A stretch of DNA of 64,000 nucleotides from positions 1-64,000 of the forward strand of contig NZ_RZGZ01000004.1 of NCBI RefSeq assembly GCF_003990045.1, written 5' to 3'. Made by a program: the position numbers and the translations under genes. Of the stretch, positions 14,672-23,132 are shown in pieces. Numbering within the stretch: position 1 is the first letter of the stretch; each line of letters starts with the position of its first letter. This stretch comes from Labedella endophytica. Lineage in GTDB: Bacteria; Actinomycetota; Actinomycetes; Actinomycetales; Microbacteriaceae. A model generated the notes under the pieces. It was not told the origin of the DNA. It made no database searches and saw nothing but the letters and a program-made list of their open reading frames with translations.

Positions 14672-15817
14672 GTGAAACTCGTTATGACGTTGATGGTGCG
14701 GGACGAAGCCGACATCATCGCGCCGATGCTCGAACACAGTCTGGCCCAGGGGATCGACCTGATCCTCGTCACGGACAACGGCTCCGTCGACGGCACGCGG
14801 GAGATCATCGAGAGCTACGTCGCCACCGGCCGGGTGCTCCTCACCGAGGACCCCCGCCACGAGAAGCAGCAGAGCTCTGTCGTGACCGCGATGGCCCGCA
14901 CCGCCTACGAGACGCACGGCGCCGACTGGGTCATCAACGCGGACGCCGACGAGTTCTGGGTGGCCGTGGACCGCCGTCAGACCGTGAAGCAGGCATTCGA
15001 GGGGATCCCGAAGAGCGTCGTCACGTTCTTCGCCCCGGTCACCGACATGACGGGCCCGCCCGCGCGCACCGGCAGCGGTGTCCGCCGACTGCTCTGGCGC
15101 GATCACCGCAATCACCGCAACCTGTGGGAGCGCACCGGCCTGCACGCCCACGCGAGCCCGGACGCCGTTCACATCGGGTCGTCCACGGTGGAGGTCACGC
15201 AGGGCAACCACGCCGTCAACCTCGAGCCGGGCGGCGAGGTGCCCGTCGGTTCGTTCGTCGAGGTGCTCCACCTGCCGTGGCGCTCGTGGGAGCAGTACGG
15301 CGGGAAGGTCGAGCGCTCGGGCGCCGCCTACGCCGCGAACCCGATGCTGCGCCCCAGCCCGCGCCACCACGGCATGCGCGACTACCGTCGCTTCCGCGCC
15401 GACATGCTCGAGCACTTCTACGTGTTCCGCCACCCCATCGTCGACGACGAGATCGTGGAGGGGAACGACGACGAACTCGGCCGGGACGACGCGATCGTCA
15501 CCTCGCTCGAGTCCCTCCTCGCTTCGGGCTCTGCCGTGCGCCCCGATCTCCTCGAGAAGGCCCTCGACGACGGTGCGGACGAGCCGTACCACCGCCCGGA
15601 CTGGGACGCCGCCGCCGAAGTCGCCCGCATGGTGATCCCGCTCGAGAGCGCCTACACCGAGTCGCTCCAGTCCTTCCGGGTGGCGCTGCAGCAGGCCGCG
15701 CGCGATCTGCGCCGCGCCCGTGCGGCCAGTCGCGCACCGGCACCGGCCCCGACGTTCTACCGCCGCGCCCGCTCGTTCGCCGGCCGCGTCCTCCGCCGTC
15801 TGGGACTCCGGAAGTGA
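14672..15817 (+). CDS. Family 2 glycosyltransferase (Glyco_tranf_2_4 type)
   Basis: A 381-residue cytoplasmic transferase. The N-terminus KLVMTLMVRDEADIIAPMLEHSL is the first Rossmann-like strand of the family. LILVTDNGSVDGTREIIESY gives the first acidic site. DWVINADADEFWVAVD is the DxD-type metal and nucleotide-sugar binding loop. A conserved His/Trp region (LHLPWRSWEQYGGKVERSG) resembles the acceptor side of this subfamily. The C-terminal 60 residues are basic. The GTG at 14672 has GGAAGCGG upstream. It overlaps the next gene by four bases (GTGA), so the two are co-translated. Donor and acceptor cannot be assigned. Confidence 0.85.
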   Translation: MKLVMTLMVRDEADIIAPMLEHSLAQGIDLILVTDNGSVDGTREIIESYVATGRVLLTEDPRHEKQQSSVVTAMARTAYETHGADWVINADADEFWVAVDRRQTVKQAFEGIPKSVVTFFAPVTDMTGPPARTGSGVRRLLWRDHRNHRNLWERTGLHAHASPDAVHIGSSTVEVTQGNHAVNLEPGGEVPVGSFVEVLHLPWRSWEQYGGKVERSGAAYAANPMLRPSPRHHGMRDYRRFRADMLEHFYVFRHPIVDDEIVEGNDDELGRDDAIVTSLESLLASGSAVRPDLLEKALDDGADEPYHRPDWDAAAEVARMVIPLESAYTESLQSFRVALQQAARDLRRARAASRAPAPAPTFYRRARSFAGRVLRRLGLRK

Positions 15818-16908
15818 CCAGGGCGAGCAAGGTGTCCTGGGCCGTCCCGGCCTTCCCGGCGGCCGACATCGATCCCGACGGGCCGTCGGAGGACGTCGTC
15901 CTCTCTCACCCCGTCGTGACACCCCACGCCATCGGGTTCGTCCAGACCCCCTCGCCGGCACCGAAGCGATTCGTCACCGGCGCGGTCTACACGGCCTCCG
16001 GCGAGCTCGTCACGGCCTCGCAACGGATCGGTGGGTTCTCGGGGGACCAGTACGTGGCGGCCGACGTCCCCCGGATCGCGCCCCGCCGCCGGCAGAGCTC
16101 CCTCGAGCGCTTCGGCCGCGGATCCGAGCGATCGGGCTCCACCCATCTCGACGGCCTCTGGGCATACGGCGGGCACTGGATGGACCACTTCGGACACTTC
16201 ATCACCGAGACCCTCACGTCGCACCCGGTCGTCCGCGACGACCAGCCGTGGGAGGGCCTCATCGTCCACCCTTCGATGTTCCGCGGCGACACCGGCGAGT
16301 GGCGCGAGCGCCTCGCGGAACTCGCCGGGCTCCCGGAGCGGCGTCACGTCGTCGAGGGCGGGGACTGCTTCCCCGAGCGGCTCGTCGTCGCCCGCCGTCG
16401 ACTCTCCCTGAACGCCTTCGCCCGTCCGGGCGCGACGTCGAGCTGGGATCGCATCAGGGACGCGATCGTCCCCGATCCGGAGCCCACAGAGCTCGTCTAC
16501 TTCTCGCGCGCCCGCTTCGAGACGGAGCTCGCCTCGCGGCAGAAGGGCGCCGTCAACAATCGCGAATCGCTCGCGTGGGACGTCGCAGCCCTCGAGGGCT
16601 CGTTCGAGCGAGCCGGTTTCCGCGTCGTGCACCCGGAGACGATGAGTATCGATGAGCAGATCCGCACCGTCGCGGGCGCGCGGGTCATCGCCGGATCGAG
16701 CGGATCGGCCCTCCACCTCGCGGCCTTCGCAACGTCCGGCACCCGCGTCATCGAGTTGGGCGATCTCCGTAGCGGGGTCACGGCTCTTCCGAACCAACGT
16801 GTCGTCTGCGCCGCCCGTCAGCAGGAGATGGCCTATATCCCCGTGTCGCGCGACGACGGCGAGACCCAGGACGCCCGACTCGAGCGCATCCTCGGCTCGC
16901 TCGTCTGA
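15814..16908 (+). CDS. Family 61 glycosyltransferase (DUF563 type)
   Basis: A 364-residue protein. HWMDHFGHFITETLTSHPVV carries the conserved HFxHF-E motif of the GT61/DUF563 family. LVYFSRARFETELASRQKG aligns with the usual YISR segment, and the late block ARVIAGSSGSALHLAAFATSGTRVIEL with the GAHGAGLxN-like active-site strand. Members transfer sugars such as xylose or GlcNAc to glycans; bacterial ones usually act in capsule or O-antigen synthesis. The start GTG at 15814 overlaps the upstream stop (GTGA). It converges on the large glycosyltransferase gene 39 bases downstream. Confidence 0.75.
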   Translation: MTRASKVSWAVPAFPAADIDPDGPSEDVVLSHPVVTPHAIGFVQTPSPAPKRFVTGAVYTASGELVTASQRIGGFSGDQYVAADVPRIAPRRRQSSLERFGRGSERSGSTHLDGLWAYGGHWMDHFGHFITETLTSHPVVRDDQPWEGLIVHPSMFRGDTGEWRERLAELAGLPERRHVVEGGDCFPERLVVARRRLSLNAFARPGATSSWDRIRDAIVPDPEPTELVYFSRARFETELASRQKGAVNNRESLAWDVAALEGSFERAGFRVVHPETMSIDEQIRTVAGARVIAGSSGSALHLAAFATSGTRVIELGDLRSGVTALPNQRVVCAARQQEMAYIPVSRDDGETQDARLERILGSLV

Positions 16909-16947
16909 GCTTCCACCGGAGGCTCAGACGGCGCCGTCGCCCCGAGC

Positions 16948-19569
16948 TCAGTGCCGGACGAGCAGCGCCTTGAGCCGATGCGGGACCTCGCGGGCGTCGA
17001 GCACCGCGGAGAGCAGCTGCACGGCACGCGTTCGGAACGAGTGCTCGTCCGCGATGACCTGCGCCAGGCGCCGCCGCTCCTCGGGGTCCGGCCACGCATC
17101 GTCGCCCTCGACGAGGATCTTCCGAAGCTGGTCCGCGCGCTTGTACGTCCGCGCCAGCCCGCCGAAGGTCTCTACGAGACCGCCGACGTGGTCGCTCAGG
17201 ATCAGCGCGCCCGTCGCGGCCGCGTCGAAGAGGCGGTTCGAGAGGAAGCCGAGGGCCGCCATGTCGTCCCAGTGGTCGTTCAACACGATGCGCGCGCCTG
17301 CGTACATCGCGGGGAGTTCGCTGTTGTCGAGGTGCTCGGCGCGCACGTAGGACGGATCGATGAACTCCTCCCACCCGTCCCCGTAGATCTCCACGTCGGC
17401 ACCCACCGCGAGTGCGTCACGCACGATCGGGCGGAAGATGCGCCTCGTACGTCCGACGAAGACGATTCCGTGCTTCTCCGCACCGTTCGCGACGTCCGGG
17501 TGGAACCGGTCGGAATTGGTCGCCTGGAGGAGCGGTTTCACCTCGCGGCCGATCCGCATCGTCGTGGCCTTCGCCCACGGTGCGCTCGCGGCGTAGACGA
17601 CGTCGTACGGCGCGAGGAGCTCCTCGTCGGTCACGTCCTCCGGGTGGCTGATGATCCAGAGGAGGTTCGTGGCCCCGGGTTGCGGCGCCACGGGCATCTG
17701 TCCGCGCAGGTTGAGGACGACGTCGTCGATGTGATCGGATCCCGGTCGAGCATGGGCCCCGGAGCGGTCGATCACGACCTCTTGACCGAGGACGCGCAGG
17801 GCGGCGGCCAGATCATCCGCGAAGAACGTGTCGCCCCACAGGTCGCCCCGGGTGGTTCCGGTGGACGCGATCTTGATCGCCCACCGCAACGAGGGGAGCC
17901 CCGCTGCCGGTCCCGAGTCGACGAGCCGCGCGGGCCGACGCACGATGGGTCGGATCGGACGGATCAGGCCGCCCTTCTCCGGCGAGATGTTCTCGTGCCC
18001 GCTCATCTCGAAGCCCGCCCGCACATACGGCTCCTCGTCGGCCCCACGGATCTCCTCAGCCCAGCGGTCGAGGAAGATCTTCCGGTTGGCCCACGACCCG
18101 GTGAAGCGTCCGGGGCTCTGGCTCTCGTAGTGGTAGACCACGGACGAGGTGGCGACGCGGAAGGAACCCCCGAGATCGCGGGCGGCGCGCAGACACAGGT
18201 CGACGTCCTCCATCCCGTTCACATAGACCGGGTCGAATCCGCGGAGCGTCTGGACATCGTCGGCGCGCATGGCGATGCACGCCGCGGTGATGGCGCGGAA
18301 CTCGACGCCCTCGGATGCGACGGCATCCTGCCGCGGGAACCCGGCGAGTACGTGGTACGGGAGGGTGTGCAGCCCGGAGAAGGCGGTGCCGGCCGCCTGG
18401 ATGGCACCGCTCGGGTAGAGCAGGAGTGGCTGGACGCCGAGCACTCCGGGCTGCCGGAGCCGTGCGAGGAGCGGTTCGAGCCAGCCGGCCGTGGCTTCCG
18501 TGTCGTTGTTGAGGAACAGCGTCGTCGCCCCGGTCGAGAGCGCGAAACCGATGTTGCTCCCGTTCGCGAAGTTCGCGTTCGTGGGAACCCGGTAGAGGAC
18601 GACCCGATCCTCGTCGTGGAACATCGCGGTCAGCAGGGAGGAGACGACGCGGTGGGATCCGTTGTCGACGACGATGATCTCGATGTCGTGGTCCGGCGTG
18701 AATGCGATGATCGATCGGATCGCGCGCGCCGTCATCGCCCAGTCCTCGTACGTCGGGATCACGATCGACACTCGGTCGTCGACGCGGGAGCGGCCCGCGA
18801 TGGCATCCCAGTCGACGGACCAGGCCGGCGATTCGATGTCGTCGAGGAAGTCGACGTGGGACTGTTCGCCGCGGGCGCGGGCGATCAGCCGGTCGCGGAG
18901 CGATCCGAGAGTGGTCGGCTCGACCCCCTCGACCGGCACCGTCAGCGTGTCCGCGTCCGCCGTCGAGAGGTAGTGGACGAGGGGACCAGCCGGGTGGGTC
19001 ATCGCCTCGGGGTGGGCCTCGACCCACACGACCGGGTCGAAGTGAGGACCAGGCGAGTGCAGCTTGTGCTTCACCCGGACGAGGTTCTCGAGTCCGCGCG
19101 GCTGGTGACCCTTGAGTCGGGCCTTCCGGATGAACCAGTCGGATTCGAAGAGCGGATGGGGCGACGGGGCCTCGTCGGCCGGCGTGATCATGTAGTGCCA
19201 CAACGCCGCCTCGCGCGAGAGGAACACGCCGGGCAGAGAGGCCGCGTAGAACTCGAGGTCGAACAGACCGGCCGCGTCCAGTCGTTCGGCCCGGATCGCC
19301 GCCTCGTCGTAGAAGGCGGAGGGACGCTCCGAACCGGGCTCCTCGGTCCAGTCGGCGGTCCTGGCCTCGACGGCGGCACGTGCGCGGGCACTCGCCTCGC
19401 GGTCGGTCGCGACCTCGAGGTGGTCGACCGCGGGGTGCGGGGAGTAGCCGAGCTCCCACCCGGTGGCGAGGTAGTGCTTGAGCGCCGCGCGATCGGAGGA
19501 TCGGGCGAGCCGCGCCTGCGGTCGGTAGTAGGCGGCGTCGAAGCCGCGATGTCCCGTCGAGGTGGTCAC
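16948..19569 (-). CDS. Large two-domain glycosyltransferase (GT2 plus CgeB-like GT-B)
   Basis: An 873-residue protein with three parts. Residues 1 to about 230 contain three loosely repeated modules of the form FDxxYY-x(n)-HYLxxGW-x-G-x-x-P (FDAAYYRPQ, FDLEFYAAS, FDPVVWVEA). The middle domain is a GT2: VSIVIPTYEDWAMTARAIRS, IEIIVVDNGS, LFLNNDTEATAGWL as the DxD region, and GMEDVDLCLRA as the catalytic ED motif. The C-terminal domain resembles CgeB/GT1 enzymes: GIVFVGRTRRIFRPIVRDAL, ADVEIYGDGWEEFI, and RLFDAAATGALILSDHVGGLVETFG. The protein is probably cytosolic and acts on a surface polysaccharide. The GTG at 19569 (third codon of the longest frame) is preferred because TAGATT lies exactly 6 bases before it; GTG at 19575 is the alternative. 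Confidence 0.85.
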   Translation of the reverse strand: MTTSTGHRGFDAAYYRPQARLARSSDRAALKHYLATGWELGYSPHPAVDHLEVATDREASARARAAVEARTADWTEEPGSERPSAFYDEAAIRAERLDAAGLFDLEFYAASLPGVFLSREAALWHYMITPADEAPSPHPLFESDWFIRKARLKGHQPRGLENLVRVKHKLHSPGPHFDPVVWVEAHPEAMTHPAGPLVHYLSTADADTLTVPVEGVEPTTLGSLRDRLIARARGEQSHVDFLDDIESPAWSVDWDAIAGRSRVDDRVSIVIPTYEDWAMTARAIRSIIAFTPDHDIEIIVVDNGSHRVVSSLLTAMFHDEDRVVLYRVPTNANFANGSNIGFALSTGATTLFLNNDTEATAGWLEPLLARLRQPGVLGVQPLLLYPSGAIQAAGTAFSGLHTLPYHVLAGFPRQDAVASEGVEFRAITAACIAMRADDVQTLRGFDPVYVNGMEDVDLCLRAARDLGGSFRVATSSVVYHYESQSPGRFTGSWANRKIFLDRWAEEIRGADEEPYVRAGFEMSGHENISPEKGGLIRPIRPIVRRPARLVDSGPAAGLPSLRWAIKIASTGTTRGDLWGDTFFADDLAAALRVLGQEVVIDRSGAHARPGSDHIDDVVLNLRGQMPVAPQPGATNLLWIISHPEDVTDEELLAPYDVVYAASAPWAKATTMRIGREVKPLLQATNSDRFHPDVANGAEKHGIVFVGRTRRIFRPIVRDALAVGADVEIYGDGWEEFIDPSYVRAEHLDNSELPAMYAGARIVLNDHWDDMAALGFLSNRLFDAAATGALILSDHVGGLVETFGGLARTYKRADQLRKILVEGDDAWPDPEERRRLAQVIADEHSFRTRAVQLLSAVLDAREVPHRLKALLVRH

Positions 19570-19575
19570 CCACAC

Positions 19576-19581
19576 AATCTA
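19576..19581 (-). promoter_or_regulatory. -10-like TAGATT, 6 bases before a GTG start (minus strand)
   Basis: On the minus strand TAGATT is followed by 6 bases and the GTG at 19569. There is no ribosome site, so a leaderless start is likely. The element also overlaps the upstream GTG at 19575, which argues against that earlier start. Confidence 0.5.
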
Positions 19582-19641
19582 TCGGCTCCCATCCGCGCCG
19601 GAGCCCGGCCCCCTCGGCTTCCCCCTCGTGGTTCCGTCGGG

Positions 19642-19647
19642 CAGACT
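19642..19647 (+). promoter_or_regulatory. -10-like CAGACT, 6 bases before a GTG start
   Basis: CAGACT, 6 bases, then the GTG at 19654. This is weaker than TANNNT but has the same spacing as the other leaderless candidates, and no ribosome site is present. Confidence 0.35.
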
Positions 19648-19653
19648 CGACCC

Positions 19654-20688
19654 GTGATCCGTTTCATCGCCAGAGGCGAACCCGGCGCCTACCCCGGCTC
19701 CGCCTTCGTCCGCACCGTCGCGCGCGCCGAGGCGTCGCGCTCCCTGCTCGGCGAGGAGGTCGTCTTCACGACTGTGGAGGACTGGCTGGCCGATCCCTCC
19801 GGCACCGAGGCCCTCCTCGTCGAGCGCGATGCCGTTCCGGCCGACCTCGTCGACGCCGTCGTCGAGGCCTGCACCCGCGACGGTGTCCGACTCGTCGTCG
19901 ACCTCGACGACGATCTGCTCTCGCCCTCGTCGCGCCAGCGCCTCGTCGAGGGCGGGTACCTCGAGAGCGACCTCGACGGACTCGAGCGGATCGTCGCCGC
20001 TGCGGACGCGGTCGTCGTGAGCACGGACGAACTCGCGTCGCGGATCGGGGCGCTCGCCCGGTCCGTGCACGTCGTGCCCAATCGCCTCAGCCCGCTCGTC
20101 TGGACGGAACCGGTCGACACGGTCCCGACGCGCCGCCCCACGGGGAGCGTCCGCGTCCTCTACATGGGTTCGGCGACGCACGCCGATGACATCGCGATCG
20201 TGCGCGAGGCGTTCGATGGCCGGCAGACGCCGTTCGGCTCCCGCCTCGAGCTCGACGTCGTGGGCGTGCTCGACGACGACGAGACGTGGTTCACCCGGCT
20301 CGACGTTCCGCGCAACGCCCGCGCGTACGATCGCTTCAGCCACTGGCTCCGCAGCCACCGCCGCCGGTGGGACATCGGCATCGCGCCGCTCGCCGACACG
20401 GAGTTCAACCACGCGAAGAGCGACCTGAAATTCCTCGAGTACACGTCCCTCGGACTTCCGACCGTCGCGTCGGCCATCGGTCCGTACGCCGGAACGGACC
20501 GCCACGGGGCCGTGCTCGTCGACAACGACCCGGACGCCTGGTTCGCGGCGCTCGGCGAGCTCGCGGACTACCCCGATCGTCGTCGCTCCGCCGTCGACGA
20601 ATCGCGCGGCTACGTCGCAGAAGAGAGGACCCTGGACACCGAGGCCTCCCTCGCGGACTGGTGGGCGGTGCTCCGACCCACCGGCTGA
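19654..20688 (+). CDS. GT-B fold glycosyltransferase (group 1-like)
   Basis: A 344-residue protein. The N-terminal domain (MIRFIARGEPGAYPGSAFVR, VRLVVDLDDDLLSPSSRQRL, DAVVVSTDELASRI) matches the usual first Rossmann domain. The second domain has the linker HVVPNRLSPLVW, then RVLYMGSATHADDIAIV, and KFLEYTSLGLPTVASAIGPY as the E-x7-E type donor-binding segment. The overall pattern is that of GT4/CgeB transferases of surface polysaccharide loci. It is divergent from the large glycosyltransferase, 84 bases apart, and belongs to the same cluster. The GTG start sits 6 bases after a -10-like hexamer. Substrate unknown. Confidence 0.75.
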   Translation: MIRFIARGEPGAYPGSAFVRTVARAEASRSLLGEEVVFTTVEDWLADPSGTEALLVERDAVPADLVDAVVEACTRDGVRLVVDLDDDLLSPSSRQRLVEGGYLESDLDGLERIVAAADAVVVSTDELASRIGALARSVHVVPNRLSPLVWTEPVDTVPTRRPTGSVRVLYMGSATHADDIAIVREAFDGRQTPFGSRLELDVVGVLDDDETWFTRLDVPRNARAYDRFSHWLRSHRRRWDIGIAPLADTEFNHAKSDLKFLEYTSLGLPTVASAIGPYAGTDRHGAVLVDNDPDAWFAALGELADYPDRRRSAVDESRGYVAEERTLDTEASLADWWAVLRPTG

Positions 20689-20743
20689 GACCGCCGGGTG
20701 CCGCTGGGCCTGCGAGGTCGGTGGCACGCGGGAGGATGGGGGG

Positions 20744-22438
20744 ATGCATCTCGTCGCGCGTGATCTCCGCACCGGCGGGGTCGCCGTCACGCGCATCGAC
20801 GACGGCGACCCCGCCGCGGCCACCGACGAACGCGTCATCGAGCGCGGCGACTGGCCGGCATTCGTTCGCGAGGTCGAGCGCACGGAGCCCGGCGTGCGCT
20901 GGGTGTGGGACGACACCACGGCCTGGTACCCGCCGCTCCTCGCCGCCGGGATCCGGGTGGCGCGATGCGTCGATCTCCGCCTCTGCCACGCGATCCTGCG
21001 ATCGTCCGTCGACACCGCCGGCTCGGCGCTCGCGGCGGCGCCGCCCGGGGCATGGGACGCACCGATCGTCGTGCCCAGGGAGGCCGATGCGGGCGCGGCC
21101 CTCTTCGACCTCGACGCCGACGACACCGGCGACGCGGAACGCGACCCCGTGGTGGAGTTCGCGCGCCAGCGAGCCGCCACGTCCGAGGCGACCGCAGAGG
21201 CCCGCTCGCGCCTGTCACTGCTGCTCGCCGCCGAGTCCGTCGGGGCCCTCATCGCTGTGGAGATGACGTTCGCGGGCCTGCCGTGGGACGCGCGTCGCCA
21301 CGACGAGCTACTCACCGAGCTGCTCGGGCCGCGACCGGCACCCGGGGTGCGGCCATCCCTCCTCCAAGCCGTCCTCGACGAGGTCTCGGCGGCCCTCGAC
21401 GTGGGAGCGTTCTCCCCCGAGTCCCCGGGCGAGCTGCTCCGCGCACTGCAGAGCGCGGGTATCCCCGCCACCTCCACACGCTCGTGGGAGCTGAAGGAGT
21501 ACGACCACCCCGCGATCGTGCCGCTGCTGCGCTACAAGAAGCTCGCGCGCCTGCACACGGCCAACGGCTGGAACTGGCTGGATCAGTGGATCCAGGACGG
21601 ACGCTTCCGGCCCACCTACGTGCCCGGCGGCGTCGTCACCGGCCGGTGGGCATCCGACGGCGGTGGCGCACTGCAACTCCCTCACCAGGTTCGCAGCGCC
21701 GTCGTCGCCGACCCCGGGTGGCGCTTCGTGGTCGCGGACGCGGCGCAGCTCGAGCCGCGGATCCTCTCCGCGATCTCGGGAGACGCCGCGATGGCGACGG
21801 CCGCGCGCGGGGTGGATCTCTACGACGGAATGGTGCGCACGGGAGCCATCGACACCCGCGCTCATGCGAAGGTCGCGATGCTCGGTGCGATGTACGGTGC
21901 GACCACCGGTGAGAGCGGGCGTCTCCTCCCCCGGCTCGCGCGTGCCTATCCGCAGGCGATCGGCTTCGTCGAGGCCGCCGCGCGGGCGGGGGAACGCCGC
22001 GAGCGCGTCTCCACCCGGCTCGGGCGCAGCTCGCCCGTGCCCGGCCGTGCGTGGCGCGAGCTGCAGGACCAGGCCTCCGGCGACGCGTCGAGCGAGGCGA
22101 TCGGCCGTCGGGCCCGCACGGAGGCGCGCAACTGGGGCCGCTTCACCCGCAATTTCGTGGTGCAGGGAACCGCCGCCGAGTGGGCGCTGTGCTGGATGGC
22201 CTCGCTCCGCACCCGGCTCACCGACCTCGCGAACGGTGCATCGCTCACGGGCTCCGCGCACCTCGTCTTCTTCCTGCACGACGAGATCGTCGTGCACTGC
22301 CGGGCGGAGCAGGCCGAGCGGGTCGTCGGACTCGTCCGCGACAGCGCGGCGGAGGCCGGCCGTCTCATCTTCGGTCGCGCTCCCGTCGACTTCCCCGTCA
22401 CGACCGCCGTCGTCGAGAGCTACGACCAGGCCAAGTGA
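20744..22438 (+). CDS. Bifunctional 3'-5' exonuclease/DNA polymerase I-like protein
   Basis: A 564-residue protein of the short actinobacterial family A polymerase group. The C-terminal 350 residues carry family A motifs. RPTYVPGGVVTGRWASDGGG precedes motif A. Motif A itself is VVADAAQLEPRILSAISGD, where the usual DYSQIELR reads DAAQLEPR with the metal Asp kept. Motif B is RAHAKVAMLGAMYG. Motif C is FFLHDEIVVHC with the HDE triad. The N-terminal 200 residues sit where the proofreading domain lies but carry no clear DxE exonuclease motif. It is half the length of E. coli PolI, lacks the 5' nuclease, and probably serves repair. GGAGG-like sequence precedes the ATG. Confidence 0.85.
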   Translation: MHLVARDLRTGGVAVTRIDDGDPAAATDERVIERGDWPAFVREVERTEPGVRWVWDDTTAWYPPLLAAGIRVARCVDLRLCHAILRSSVDTAGSALAAAPPGAWDAPIVVPREADAGAALFDLDADDTGDAERDPVVEFARQRAATSEATAEARSRLSLLLAAESVGALIAVEMTFAGLPWDARRHDELLTELLGPRPAPGVRPSLLQAVLDEVSAALDVGAFSPESPGELLRALQSAGIPATSTRSWELKEYDHPAIVPLLRYKKLARLHTANGWNWLDQWIQDGRFRPTYVPGGVVTGRWASDGGGALQLPHQVRSAVVADPGWRFVVADAAQLEPRILSAISGDAAMATAARGVDLYDGMVRTGAIDTRAHAKVAMLGAMYGATTGESGRLLPRLARAYPQAIGFVEAAARAGERRERVSTRLGRSSPVPGRAWRELQDQASGDASSEAIGRRARTEARNWGRFTRNFVVQGTAAEWALCWMASLRTRLTDLANGASLTGSAHLVFFLHDEIVVHCRAEQAERVVGLVRDSAAEAGRLIFGRAPVDFPVTTAVVESYDQAK

Positions 22439-22468
22439 GCACGACCTCTCTCTTCGCCGAGCCCTCTA

Positions 22469-22474
22469 TAAGCT
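22469..22474 (+). promoter_or_regulatory. -10-like TAAGCT (within TATAAGCT), 6 bases before an ATG
   Basis: TAAGCT is followed by 6 bases and the ATG at 22481. The overlapping TATAAG is closer to consensus with 8-base spacing. No ribosome site. Confidence 0.5.
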
Positions 22475-22480
22475 GACGGC

Positions 22481-23032
22481 ATGCGCATGCTCGTGGCCCA
22501 TGGCTACCTCGCCGATCCCTCCCGCCACTGGTTCCCGTGGCTCGTCGAGCACTACGGCGTGGACACGGTCTCGATGATCGGACTCCCGAATCCGGAGCGG
22601 CCCGACCTCGAGACGTGGGTGCACGCCGCGAGCGCCGCGATCGGCGAGGTGGACGAGGAGACGATCCTCCTCGGGCACTCCCTCGGCTGCGTCACGCTGC
22701 TGCACGCACTCAACCGGCTCAGCGGCCCGTGGCGCCTCGGCGGCCTCGTGCTCGTCGCGGGATTCGTCGACCCGCTCCCGAACCTTCCGGCCCTCGACCC
22801 GTTCACGGCCGAGCCCCTCGACCTCGAGCGCATCCGTCGCCACACCGCGGTGCGGCACGTGCTCCGCTCGGATGACGACGACGTCGTGTCCTCCGACCTC
22901 ACCGAGCGGATGGCGGGGCTCCTCGAGGCGCCCGTCAGCGTCGTGCCGGGTGCCGGCCACTTCGTCGATCGCCAGGGCGTGCGCGAGTTGCCGGCCCTCG
23001 AGCCGATCCTCGACCCGCTACTCGGTCGCTGA
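22481..23032 (+). CDS. RBBP9/YdeN-family alpha/beta hydrolase
   Basis: A 183-residue cytoplasmic serine hydrolase. It starts MRMLVAHGYLADPSRHWFPWL, the oxyanion-side loop of the family. The nucleophile elbow GHSLG (LLGHSLGCVTLLHAL) holds Ser at about residue 68. An acid lies in LRSDDDDVV. The catalytic His is in VVPGAGHFVDRQG. The length fits the compact RBBP9/YdeN group, which lacks a lid. Substrates are mostly unknown; small esters are likely. It probably has its own leaderless promoter and ends just before a cluster of TGAGCCTGT repeats. Confidence 0.85.
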   Translation: MRMLVAHGYLADPSRHWFPWLVEHYGVDTVSMIGLPNPERPDLETWVHAASAAIGEVDEETILLGHSLGCVTLLHALNRLSGPWRLGGLVLVAGFVDPLPNLPALDPFTAEPLDLERIRRHTAVRHVLRSDDDDVVSSDLTERMAGLLEAPVSVVPGAGHFVDRQGVRELPALEPILDPLLGR

Positions 23033-23092
23033 GCCGATCGCTGAGCCTGTCTCCGCTGAGCCTGTACCCATTGAGCCTGTCGACGTGTCGAA
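23028..23092. repeat. Cluster of TGAGCC(TGT) units
   Basis: TGAGCC occurs at 23030, 23042, 23057 and 23072, the last within TTGAGCCTGTCGACGTGTCG. A related TGAGCCTGTCGACGG is at 58626-58640. Short CTGAGCCTGTCGAAG-type repeats are widespread between genes in many bacteria. Here the cluster separates two converging genes. Confidence 0.6.
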
Positions 23093-23132
23093 GCGCCTCC
23101 GGCCGACCACCGGACGCCACCCGACGCCGGGC

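Noticed and set aside
12988-14808. Long minus-strand open frame opposite the MATE gene
   Set aside because: Low-complexity Arg/Asp/Glu composition and no motif. It is the shadow of the transporter gene.
16951-20688. Very long open frame on the plus strand opposite the large glycosyltransferase
   Set aside because: It is antisense to a gene with clear GT motifs and gains its length from GC-rich third positions. Only its last part, from 19654, carries real protein features.
20744-22438. DNA polymerase I-like gene as a decayed pseudogene
   Set aside because: Motif A is unusual (DAAQLEPR), but the metal Asp, motif B Lys and the HDE of motif C are kept and the frame is intact over 564 residues.
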